In this document: positions 40,318 through 48,467 of the stretch, one piece after another
Layout of the letters: each line of letters begins with the position of its first letter
How positions within the stretch are numbered: the stretch's first letter is position 1
Assembly (NCBI GenBank): GCA_046331705.1
Contig: JAXLQJ010000037.1
Span: 14,633 to 78,632 of the forward strand
Direction of reading: 5' to 3'
Length of the DNA: 64,000 bases
DNA from: JADJOY01 sp046331705 [NCBI: bacterium]
GTDB lineage: Bacteria > JADJOY01
The notes under the pieces: generated by a model
Database searches by the model: none
What the model saw: only the letters and a program-made list of their open reading frames with translations
What the model was told of the DNA's origin: nothing
Program-made: the position numbers and the translations under genes

Positions 40318-42807
40318 TCAGGACGCCGCTTGGCTGAGCCGCGCGGCGTCGGCGACGAGCTCGATCTCACCCGTCAGGCCGTTCAGCGAGATCACGCTGC
40401 CCTCGGCGAGGCTCTGCGGCGGCGCGCCCGCGCCGATCACCGTGGGAACGTCGAGCTCGCGCGCGCCAACGACTCCCAGCGCCAGCGGGGCGCCTGCGTC
40501 CACCACCAGGCCCGCCAAGATCGGGAGGTAAGGCAGCCACACGCGTCCAGGACAGGGCGTCCACGCGATGTCCCCGGGCGCGAGCCGCTTGAGGTCGGTG
40601 GGCGTGGCGACTCGCCGCAGCGTCCCCTGCACCTTGCCGGGTGACGCACCCTTCCCGCGCCGCGGCAACGGCTGCGCCGAGGCCGCCGGCGTGGCGCCGC
40701 CCGCGCCATGCACCCCGCGCCGCCTGAGGCCCTCGCGCTCGTCACTCTTCGCCAGCGCCGCGACCTCGTCGAAACCGAGCGAGTGGATCTCGTTCACCGC
40801 CGCGAGCTTGCCGTCGGCGGTGAGCCGGCTCGCGAGCGCGGCCACGTACACGCGCGCGCGGTCCGTCACCCGCGAGAGATGGTCTTGCAGCTCGATCAGC
40901 TGCCGAATCGATTCCACGTAGCGATCGAACAGGTGCCTGAGCGTCGGACGCCGCCACGCCGCCACACCCTCGAGCGCTTGCCGACGGGCCACCTCGCCGC
41001 GCTCGACCGCGCGCGCCAGGCGGGCCGAGGGGAGCTGGGCCAGGTCGAGCTCGAGGTAGCGACCCATGAGCGCGATGAGCGGCGTCGGGTCCTCGCGCCA
41101 CGAGGGCGTGGACACGTCGAGATCCACCGCAGACCAGTGGCCGTAGTCGCGCAGCACTTCCTTGACCGCCGAGCGCATGCGGCGCGCGGTCCCCGACCAC
41201 TCGCGCTCGAGTCGCGGCAGGACCTCGATCGCCTCGCCGCGCAGGATGGTGGCGAGCTTGGGGGCCTCGCCGGCGAGGTGCGCGATCTCGACCAGCCGGG
41301 AGAGGAATCGCCCCACGGTGTGATCGCGCACACCCAGCCAAGCGTCGGCGCGCTCGGCGTCGCTGAGCGTCGGGATCCCGTCGAGCCGGCTCTGCAGCAA
41401 GCCGATGACGGCCGACGTCTGGAACACCGCGTCGACGCGCCGGGCGAGCACCGTGGCCAAGCGCTGCTGGAACTCGCCCAGGCTCGCGACGGCATCGGGC
41501 GCCGAGATGCCCTCGAGGTTCACCATGCTCTGCCACCAGAAGAACGACTCGATGCGGATCGCGAGCTCGGAGATCTCGTCGCGCCGATTGGCGAGCGCGC
41601 GGCTCACGCCCCAGCGCTCGAGGGTGGTCGCCGAACGTCCGACGCCGCGGATCCGTGCATCGAGCCCGCGATCGAACGGGCTCGCCAGCTCGCGCGCCAT
41701 CGCCTCGAGGGGTCCCGCCGACCACCGCGGCGCTCCCCGGCCGAGCACCACCGCGGCGCGCTCGACCGGCACCTGACGCCAGCGACTCACGTCGTCGATC
41801 GCCCCCACCGCCACCGGCTCGACGAAGCTCGCCGCGAAGCGCGCCAGCGGAATCGGCACCAGCTCGTCGAGGAAGGCCGTGGTCATGCCGGTCTCGCCGC
41901 CGCTCGCGTCGCGCTCCTCGCCGACCGTCTCCCGGGGCTGGGTGGTCACCGGGCGACTCTGCAGCACGAAGAACTGGCCGCGGGCGCGCGCCCACTCGAT
42001 GTCCTGCGGCGCGCCCATGAGCCGCTCGGCCGTGAGCGCGAGCCTGCAGAGCTCGCGGATCTCCTCGCGATTGAGGCTCGGCGTGTGGGCCTTCTGGTGG
42101 CTGATGCGGATGCTCTCGGTGCCCTGCCCGTCCTTCGTGGGCCGCATCTGGCGATCCTTGAAGGCGAGCCGGACGTCGAGCAGCTCGCCGCCGTCGCGTG
42201 CCACCACGAAGTGGTCCGGCACCACCGCACCCGACACCACCGCCGCGCCCAACCCGAACGTGGCATCGATGACGATGCGATCGGACTCGCCGGTGAGCGG
42301 ATCGAGGGTGAACGCGACGCCCGCGACGTCGGCGTTGACGAGGTCTTGCACCAGCACCGAGAGCCGCGCACCGCCCTCCTCGATGCCGCGCGCGCGCTGG
42401 TAGCGCGCCACGCCCTCGTCGTTCGACGAGCGCAGGCATTCGGCGACGGCGCGCACCACCTCGTCGCCGCCGCTCACGTTGAGCAGCGTGCGATAGATGC
42501 CGGCGAAGGACGCGACCTCGCGGTCCTCCATCACGCCCGACGAGCGGACCGCCACGGCGGCGCGGCCGGTGCGCTTGGCGAGCTCGGCGTAGGCCGCGCG
42601 GATCTCGGCGATCAGCTCGTCGCGCAGCGCGAGCGCGCCAGCAACGCCTGGCGCGAAGGCATCCGCCGGGATCACGAAGCCGGCGGGCACGGTGAGCCCA
42701 CCGCTCGCGAGCTCGCCCAAGCACGCCGCCTTCGCGCCCACGGTTTCGAGATCGGCACGCGTCACTCGTTCGAGCCAGCGGACGTGACGGAAATCGGCGT
42801 CGCTCAC
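40318..42807 (-). CDS. PEP-synthase/rifampicin-phosphotransferase-like protein lacking the phosphohistidine
   Basis: 829 residues. N-terminal ATP-grasp of the PPDK family: VGAKAACLGELASGGLTVPAGFVI, AVRSSGVMEDREVASFAGIYRTLLNV, IEWARARGQFFVLQSRPVT. Long central region (about 330-690) without family identity, then a C-terminal PEP-utilising 'mobile' domain at about 720-829 (GDIAWTPCPGRVWLPYLPILAGLVVD; RELDVPTVIGAG; SVISLNGLTGEIELV). Where the family has GG.LSHGAIVARE with the catalytic His, this protein reads GAPLALGVVGARE: His is replaced by Leu. Swivelling phosphotransfer is therefore unlikely. GTG start sits at the family N-terminus. Possibly a regulatory or degenerate paralogue. Confidence 0.85.
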   Translation of the reverse strand: MSDADFRHVRWLERVTRADLETVGAKAACLGELASGGLTVPAGFVIPADAFAPGVAGALALRDELIAEIRAAYAELAKRTGRAAVAVRSSGVMEDREVASFAGIYRTLLNVSGGDEVVRAVAECLRSSNDEGVARYQRARGIEEGGARLSVLVQDLVNADVAGVAFTLDPLTGESDRIVIDATFGLGAAVVSGAVVPDHFVVARDGGELLDVRLAFKDRQMRPTKDGQGTESIRISHQKAHTPSLNREEIRELCRLALTAERLMGAPQDIEWARARGQFFVLQSRPVTTQPRETVGEERDASGGETGMTTAFLDELVPIPLARFAASFVEPVAVGAIDDVSRWRQVPVERAAVVLGRGAPRWSAGPLEAMARELASPFDRGLDARIRGVGRSATTLERWGVSRALANRRDEISELAIRIESFFWWQSMVNLEGISAPDAVASLGEFQQRLATVLARRVDAVFQTSAVIGLLQSRLDGIPTLSDAERADAWLGVRDHTVGRFLSRLVEIAHLAGEAPKLATILRGEAIEVLPRLEREWSGTARRMRSAVKEVLRDYGHWSAVDLDVSTPSWREDPTPLIALMGRYLELDLAQLPSARLARAVERGEVARRQALEGVAAWRRPTLRHLFDRYVESIRQLIELQDHLSRVTDRARVYVAALASRLTADGKLAAVNEIHSLGFDEVAALAKSDEREGLRRRGVHGAGGATPAASAQPLPRRGKGASPGKVQGTLRRVATPTDLKRLAPGDIAWTPCPGRVWLPYLPILAGLVVDAGAPLALGVVGARELDVPTVIGAGAPPQSLAEGSVISLNGLTGEIELVADAARLSQAAS

Positions 42808-42933
42808 GGATCGCGCTCCGGGGTGCGAAAAAACTCGCAAGTTACCGATCGCCTCTCCACGCTGCAAGCCGGCTCGCGGGTGACTTGGGTAGAATCCGCG
42901 CGGGTCTCGTCGCACGCATCATTCGAGGTCACC

Positions 42934-45171
42934 GTGTCGAAGCCTTGGCGCTGGATGGGTCTTGCGGTCGTGCTGGCGTGGATCGCCATGCCCGGCTGCG
43001 GCGGCAATGGGGGCGATTCGGGCGCCGCGGGTGGCGCCGTGGCGCGGTTCTCGGTGCGCCCGGACGGCGAAGAGCTGCGCTTCGACGACGTGCCTTTCCC
43101 CAACGATGCCTTCCTGGTGCCCGACGAGGATGGGTTCGACCACCTCACCGTGGCGGGGCTCGACGCCGTCGTGCCTCAGCTCTCCGACGTGCTGCGCCAA
43201 GGCCTCGCCCAGCTCGACGGCTTCGGCCTGTCGACGGCGATCTACTTTCGCTTCGACGGCGACCTCGACCTCGCTTCCCTTCCCGCGTCTCCCGAGGCCA
43301 GCGTCGCCGACGACGCGAGCGTCTTCCTGATGGAGGCGGGCGACGATGCCGGCCCACATCCGAAGCATCCCATCGAGCTGCACTGGGACGCCGACGCGAG
43401 GACCCTGGCGTTGCTGCCGCTCGCCGGCTATCCGCTGCGTGCCGACACTCGCTACGCCGCGGTCGTCACGCGCGCGGTGCTCGGCGTCGACGCGGCGACG
43501 GGGGTGAGCGGCCCGGTGCGGCCATCGCCCGATTTTCTCACGGCGATCGACAGCCGCCGCGACCCCAAGAACGCCACCTTGGATCGCATCCAGTCGCGTT
43601 ACGAGGACGCGGTCGCGACGGTGCTCGACGCCCGCGGCCTCACTCGCGACGACCTCGCGTGCCTCACGGTCTTCACCACCCAACGTACCGCGCGGGATCT
43701 GGTGGCGATCCGCGCGCAACTCGAGCGGCAGCCCGCACCCCGGCTCGACGTGACCGATCCCACCTACACGTTCCTCTACGCCACGGCAGCGTCCCTCGAC
43801 GCGCTGCTCGGGCGCGCCGCGAGCGAGCTCCCGGGTCTCGACAATCCAGGTGGCGTGGCACACGGCGCGATCGGCGCGGTGCTGAACGCGTCGTTCCTCA
43901 GCGACTGGTACAAATCCCCGGCGCTCGGCGTCCCGGAGCGTGTGCTGCGCGCGCGCTTCGACGACGATCGCTTCGTCGAGGTCGACGGCGAGCCGGTGCG
44001 CCAGCGGCAGGACCGCGTGCCCGTGACGCTGGTTTTTCCGCGCACACCCGCACCCGCTACGGGCTACCCCGTGGTGATCTTCCAGCACGGCCTCGGTGGG
44101 TCGCGCACCTCGATCTTCGGCATCGCCAACACGCTGGCGGCCGCCGGCTACGCGACCGTGGGCATCGACGCCGTCGCCCATGGCATGCGCTATCAGACGA
44201 CGGATCTCGTGCACAACCTCACGGATGCGCCAGGTCCCGACGGATTCGCCGAGGTCGACGGCACCCAGGTGCCCGTCGGCTTCTTCGAGGCGTTCCTGGA
44301 TCTGCTCGCGATCCGCGACAACTTCCGCCAGAGCGCCGTCGACTTGATGGAGCTGGCGCGCTTGATCGCCGATCCCGGCCTCGATCTCTCCGCCGTTCCC
44401 GGCGCACCGCGGCTCGACGCGAGCCATCTGGTGGTGATCGGGGACAGTCTGGGCGCGATCATGAGCACCACGTTCGCCGCCGTCGAGCCCGCCGTCGAAG
44501 CGGCGGTGCTCAACGTGGCGGGCGGTGGCCTCGCCAACTACCTGCTGGTCAACTCGCCCGTCGAGGGCGGCGAGAACATCCCGCTCATCGCCACGCTCTT
44601 CGGCATCGACCTCGCCAAGCAGTATCCCGATCGCTGGATGCCCTTCGTCAACGTGGCGCAGACCATCGTGGAAGCCGGAGACTCGCTGGCGTTCGGGCCG
44701 CATCTCGTGACCGAGCCGCTCACGGTGAGCGGACTCGAGCGCAACCGCCCGCGGCACGTGATGCAGATCGAGGTGATGGGCGACGAGGTCGTGCCGAACC
44801 CATCCAACGAAGCGCTGGCGCGTGCCATCGGCCTCGACCTGCTGACGCCCGCCGCGCGCAACGTGGACGGGCTCGCGACGGCGGCGAGCGTCGTGAGGGG
44901 CAATCGCACCATCGACGGACGCACGGCGACCGCGGCGCTGGTTCAGCTCAACCCCGCCACCCACGGGTCCAATCTCGAGAACCAGCGCGGCGAGCTGCGC
45001 TATCGACCCGGCTTCCCGTTTCCCGGGTCCGATCCCTTCCCGCAGCTCGCGGCGCCGATTCCGGTCGACGAGCCATCGCGCGAGCTCCAGGAGAGCATCG
45101 TCCGCTTCATCGACTCCACCCGCGCGGGCGTCGCCGAGATCGCGAGCCCGGTCGCACCCGAGCCGTACTGA
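42934..45171 (+). CDS. Lipoprotein lipase of the VolA/virulence-factor-lipase type
   Basis: 745 residues. Signal peptide with a putative lipobox ending MPGC at about residue 22, suggesting a lipid-anchored exported protein. N-terminal 'LRFDDVPFPNDAFL' segment matches the VolA-type virulence-factor-lipase N-domain. An alpha/beta-hydrolase body follows: VVIFQHGLGGSRTS oxyanion region and the nucleophile elbow VVIGDSLGAI (GxSxG, Ser in GDSLG). The catalytic Asp/His are probably in GDEVVPN and NPATHGSN. Likely surface lipase/esterase for lysophospholipids or lipids. GTG start preceded by GAGG. Followed by a GT39-like gene. Confidence 0.8.
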   Translation: MSKPWRWMGLAVVLAWIAMPGCGGNGGDSGAAGGAVARFSVRPDGEELRFDDVPFPNDAFLVPDEDGFDHLTVAGLDAVVPQLSDVLRQGLAQLDGFGLSTAIYFRFDGDLDLASLPASPEASVADDASVFLMEAGDDAGPHPKHPIELHWDADARTLALLPLAGYPLRADTRYAAVVTRAVLGVDAATGVSGPVRPSPDFLTAIDSRRDPKNATLDRIQSRYEDAVATVLDARGLTRDDLACLTVFTTQRTARDLVAIRAQLERQPAPRLDVTDPTYTFLYATAASLDALLGRAASELPGLDNPGGVAHGAIGAVLNASFLSDWYKSPALGVPERVLRARFDDDRFVEVDGEPVRQRQDRVPVTLVFPRTPAPATGYPVVIFQHGLGGSRTSIFGIANTLAAAGYATVGIDAVAHGMRYQTTDLVHNLTDAPGPDGFAEVDGTQVPVGFFEAFLDLLAIRDNFRQSAVDLMELARLIADPGLDLSAVPGAPRLDASHLVVIGDSLGAIMSTTFAAVEPAVEAAVLNVAGGGLANYLLVNSPVEGGENIPLIATLFGIDLAKQYPDRWMPFVNVAQTIVEAGDSLAFGPHLVTEPLTVSGLERNRPRHVMQIEVMGDEVVPNPSNEALARAIGLDLLTPAARNVDGLATAASVVRGNRTIDGRTATAALVQLNPATHGSNLENQRGELRYRPGFPFPGSDPFPQLAAPIPVDEPSRELQESIVRFIDSTRAGVAEIASPVAPEPY

Positions 45172-45197
45172 TCGCCGCCCTTCGACTCGACTCCTCG

Positions 45198-46517
45198 ATG
45201 CCCATCGCCAGCCTGCTCGTTCGTGCCAGCCGTTCGCGGCGAGCGCCCTGGCTCATCGCGCTCGCCGCGCTCTCGATGCGCATGGTGCTCGGCGTGGGGC
45301 TGCTCAACCCGCGCGCCGCTCCCATCGGCGACGAGGTCATCTACGCCGAGCTGGCGCAGAACATCCAGGAAGCCGGCGTCCTCGGGCTCACCCCCGACAA
45401 TCCCACGGCGCATCGCATGCCGGGCTACCCGTTCTGGATCGCCGGCATCCAGTCGCTCACGGGTTCGACGTTGCTGGCGCCGCGCATGGCGCAAGCGGTG
45501 GTCGGATCGACCACTCCGGTCGCCATCTTCCTGCTGACCCGGCTGCTCTTCGGCGCGGGCGCGGCGCTGATCGCCGCCGTGCTCGCGGTCATCGATCCGT
45601 TCCTGATCTTCTACGACTGGCATCTGTGGGCGGAGACGACGACCATCGCGCTGGCGACGTGGACCGTCTACTACGCGGTGCGAAACGTGGATCGGCTCGA
45701 GGCGCGCCGGGGCGCCGTGCTGGGCTTGCTGTGCGGAGCGACGGTCTATTTTCGTCCCGACGCGATCACCCTCGGCCCGGCGCTGGTGGCGTGGTTCGCG
45801 TTCCGCATTCGCCCGTGGAAGCGCTGGCTCGAAGTCGCCGCCAGCGCGGGACTGGTCACGGAGCTCTTGCTGGTGCCGTGGCAGATCCGCAACTACCGGA
45901 TGACCGGCCATTTCGTCCCGCTGACCACCGAGGCGGGCTACATCCTGTGGCAGACCAACAACGTCGAGAGCATGCACAACTCGGGGATCAAGGGGTTCTG
46001 GTATCCCTGGCCAGGACATCCCGAGGCCAACGATTACGCGGCTTACCTCGAGGGACCGGATCTGAAGAGCGATCCGCGCTTCGCCGGGCTCACCAACGAG
46101 GTCGACCTCGACCGCCGCTGCAAGGAGCTGGTGCGCGAGTTCTGGTGGGAGCACCGCGCCGAGATGCCGACGTACGTGCTCCTCAAGTGGGCGCGCTTCT
46201 TCGCGCTGAGCCCTTCGTTCTCGTTCTGGAACCCGATCTTCGTCTGGGTCTCGCGGCTCTGGTACGGGGGCGTGCTGACGGCGTTCGTGATCGGGCTGGG
46301 CATCGCCGCGAGACGGAAGCTGCCGATCGGTGTTTACCTGTGGCTGCTCGCCGCATTCTTCGTCAAAGCGGCGATCGTCCACGTAAACTTCCGCTACCGC
46401 TTGCAGGTCGAGGCGATCCTCTTGAGCCTCGCCGGGCTGACGACCTTCACGGTGCTCGAATGGCTTTCGAGCAGGCGCATCGTCGTCGCGAGCCGGCCCG
46501 CGGCGCCACCGAGCTGA
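45198..46517 (+). CDS. GT39/ArnT-like polytopic glycosyltransferase (second)
   Basis: 439 residues, about 10 membrane segments. N-terminal loop APIGDEVIYAELAQNI carries the acidic donor-site residue expected in GT-C39 proteins; RMPGYPFWIAGIQSL, FYDWHLWAETTTIALATW and YFRPDAITLGPALVAWFAFRIRPW follow. Closer to archaeal/bacterial Pmt-like transferases than to ArnT of E. coli; no lipid A substrate can be claimed. Starts 27 bp after the lipase stop, so possibly cotranscribed. Confidence 0.72.
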   Translation: MPIASLLVRASRSRRAPWLIALAALSMRMVLGVGLLNPRAAPIGDEVIYAELAQNIQEAGVLGLTPDNPTAHRMPGYPFWIAGIQSLTGSTLLAPRMAQAVVGSTTPVAIFLLTRLLFGAGAALIAAVLAVIDPFLIFYDWHLWAETTTIALATWTVYYAVRNVDRLEARRGAVLGLLCGATVYFRPDAITLGPALVAWFAFRIRPWKRWLEVAASAGLVTELLLVPWQIRNYRMTGHFVPLTTEAGYILWQTNNVESMHNSGIKGFWYPWPGHPEANDYAAYLEGPDLKSDPRFAGLTNEVDLDRRCKELVREFWWEHRAEMPTYVLLKWARFFALSPSFSFWNPIFVWVSRLWYGGVLTAFVIGLGIAARRKLPIGVYLWLLAAFFVKAAIVHVNFRYRLQVEAILLSLAGLTTFTVLEWLSSRRIVVASRPAAPPS

Positions 46518-46550
46518 CCAGCGCCGCGCGCAGGCGCCACCGCCGCTGGA

Positions 46551-47213
46551 TCAGCGGCGCGTCAGCCGGTGCAGACGCGTGCGCATCGCCTCGCCCATCT
46601 CGGGCACCGTGAGATCCTCCACGGCATCGCGAAAGCCGCGCTCGCGGAGCCGCACGAAGAATGCGTCCGTGGCGACGTAGAGTCGATCGGTGACCCACGC
46701 TGCACCATCGGACGCGACGTGGCGGTCGAGGAACGCCGCCAGCGCTTCGTGTTGAAGTGGGTCGTAGACGACGTCGGCCGCCAGCACCAGGTCGAACCGG
46801 CGATCGAGGGTATCGCGGGTGAAGTCGAGCAGGACCGTTCGCCAGCCGACGAGCCCGTTGGCCCGCGCGCTCGCCGCTGCGAACGCGAGCGACTCGGGCC
46901 GCAGGTCCGCGAACGTGACCTCGGCTCCGGCGAGGCCGGCGGCCAGCCCCGAGAGCCCGAGCCCCGCGCCGAGGTCGAGCACGCGGCGGCCGATCAACCC
47001 CGCTGCTCCCACGACGGCCCGCGCCAACGCTTCCGCGCCGGACCAGACGAGCGCCCAATAGGGCGGCTCGGCGGGTGCCGCCGCGCGCAGCAGCTCGTCG
47101 CGATCCACGTAGCGCTCCAGGTCCGCCACCTCCCAGAGCCGCACCGCCCGCGCGCGCTCACCGTCGCTCAAGCCCACGGTCCGCAAGCGTGCCTCGAATC
47201 CCGCGATCTCCAC
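46551..47213 (-). CDS. METTL/ETFB-lysine-methyltransferase-type class I methyltransferase
   Basis: 220 residues. Motif I RRVLDLGAGLGLSGLAAGLAGAEVTFADL and the ...DLVLAADVVYDP motif (a D/E-x-x-Y/F-type post-II signature) are typical of the METTL20/METTL21 protein-lysine methyltransferase group, which in bacteria modifies electron-transfer flavoprotein beta. PPYWALVWSGAEALAR near residue 48-63 is the family's N-terminal substrate element. GTG chosen because GAGGG lies 8 nt upstream; a longer frame-compatible extension is antisense to the divergent gene. No etfBA nearby, so target is inferred. Confidence 0.75.
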   Translation of the reverse strand: MEIAGFEARLRTVGLSDGERARAVRLWEVADLERYVDRDELLRAAAPAEPPYWALVWSGAEALARAVVGAAGLIGRRVLDLGAGLGLSGLAAGLAGAEVTFADLRPESLAFAAASARANGLVGWRTVLLDFTRDTLDRRFDLVLAADVVYDPLQHEALAAFLDRHVASDGAAWVTDRLYVATDAFFVRLRERGFRDAVEDLTVPEMGEAMRTRLHRLTRR

Positions 47214-47286
47214 GCGTTTACCCTCAGAACGTGCTTGGTTCCCCACGCCAACCCTGCCATAACATCGGCCACGATCAGGAGGCCCC

Positions 47287-47712
47287 ATGAATCGAGACGA
47301 TTTCAAGCGTACGCTCAAGACCCTGAACCAGGTCGAGCGCGATCTCAAGCGGCTGGTGAAGAATGCGCGCAAGCTCGCCGAAGGTCTCGGGCAGGACCTC
47401 GGCGGCGTGTTCGACGTCGCCGTGCAACGCCGCCTCGAGGAGGCCGAGCGGCTGCTGGCGCCCCTCGCGAACATCCTGCGTCTCGGCTCCCCGGGAAGCG
47501 GCGCAGCGAGCCCTCGCCCTGCCCCCAAGCGCCGGGCCGGGCGTCCCGCGCCGGCAGCGCGGAAGTCGCGCGGTGGTCGCGGCCGCAAGCTCAACCTGAC
47601 CGCCGAGCAGATCCAGGACGCGCTGAAGCGCGCGAGCGGCATCAAGACCAAGGCGGCCGAGCTTCTCGGCGTGAGCATGCCGACCTTCAACAAGTACTTC
47701 CGCGCGACCTGA
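47287..47712 (+). CDS. Fis-type HTH DNA-binding protein with N-terminal helical domain
   Basis: 141 residues. N-terminal half is highly charged and helical (DDFKRTLKTLNQVERDLKRLVKNARKLAEGL...LEEAERLLAPLANIL), a likely oligomerisation helix. A Pro/Ala/Arg linker follows, then a C-terminal HTH of the Fis/NtrC type: LNLTAEQIQDALKRASGIKTKAAELLGVSMPTFNKYF. Looks like a stand-alone nucleoid-associated or regulatory protein; there is no sigma-54 ATPase domain. ATG preceded by AGGAGG, the best Shine-Dalgarno near here. Confidence 0.75.
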   Translation: MNRDDFKRTLKTLNQVERDLKRLVKNARKLAEGLGQDLGGVFDVAVQRRLEEAERLLAPLANILRLGSPGSGAASPRPAPKRRAGRPAPAARKSRGGRGRKLNLTAEQIQDALKRASGIKTKAAELLGVSMPTFNKYFRAT

Positions 47713-47786
47713 CGCCCGGATCCGCGCGCCGGGGGCGCTCTCGGTCGCGACTGCGCGCGGGCGTGATGGCCTTCTCGTGCTCACGC

Positions 47787-48404
47787 TCACGCGCGTCCCC
47801 GGCTTTGCCCGCGGCCGATCCCACCGGCGATCAGGTGCGCGACGCGCAAGGGCTCGGGCAGCTTGCCGTGGATGGCGAGCCTCGCGATGACCGCCTCGGC
47901 CACCGCGAGCGAGAGACCGACGCGCTGAACCACCAGCCCCTGGGCGGGCTCCATGACGCCGGCGCTCACGATCGCTGCCCATTTCCGATCCCCGCCGCGC
48001 ACGCCCCCGCGCAGCGCGGTCTCGATCGAGCGCAGATCGGGCATCCGCCGCGCCACCACCAGCACGGGCACGCCGAGGGCGCGACTCAGCCGATGGATGT
48101 CGATCACGTTGAACCCCGCCACGGCGATTCCCTGCAGCATCACCAGCTGCACCTGCGCGGCGAATCGCGAGCGACGGACCATCGCGGCGATCGCCCGCGT
48201 GGCGTCGTCACCGTCGCGCGCCACGGTGCTCGAGAGCACGCCGTCGAGCCGGGTCCCGGCGTACACGGTGCCCACCACGCGGACCCGCGCACGCGCCTGG
48301 CGGTCGAATGGCGCGTCGTCGATACCCACCACGTGCGAGGGGAGCGGACGCCCGCTCACGTGCGTCCCGGGGCGACTTGACTTGGGGGCGGTTCCAGACG
48401 ACAC
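47787..48404 (-). CDS. DUF99 family protein (endonuclease-dU-like)
   Basis: 205 residues. VVGIDDAPFDRQARARVRVVGTVYAG, VARDGDDATRAIAAMVRRS, VMLQGIAVAGFNVIDIHRLSRALGVPVLVVARRMPD are the DUF99 signature; the family has been called endonuclease dU for an archaeal member that cleaves deoxyuridine-containing DNA. GTG start with an N-terminal Ser/Gly extension. Divergent from the DAGK-like gene. Function in this host unproven. Confidence 0.8.
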   Translation of the reverse strand: MSSGTAPKSSRPGTHVSGRPLPSHVVGIDDAPFDRQARARVRVVGTVYAGTRLDGVLSSTVARDGDDATRAIAAMVRRSRFAAQVQLVMLQGIAVAGFNVIDIHRLSRALGVPVLVVARRMPDLRSIETALRGGVRGGDRKWAAIVSAGVMEPAQGLVVQRVGLSLAVAEAVIARLAIHGKLPEPLRVAHLIAGGIGRGQSRGRA

Positions 48405-48467
48405 AGTTAGGGCTCCCAGCCCGCGACGGCGCCGCTCACTCGCGCCGTGGCCCCGCCCCGCTCAACG

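Noticed and set aside
40708-42933. Plus-strand open frame antisense to the PEP-synthase-like gene and continuous with the lipase frame
   Set aside because: The antisense part has no family pattern; the lipase begins at a GTG with a GAGG ribosome-binding site.
42807-42933. Riboswitch or small RNA in the gap before the lipase
   Set aside because: 127 bp with a short A-rich patch but no stable structured element recognisable.
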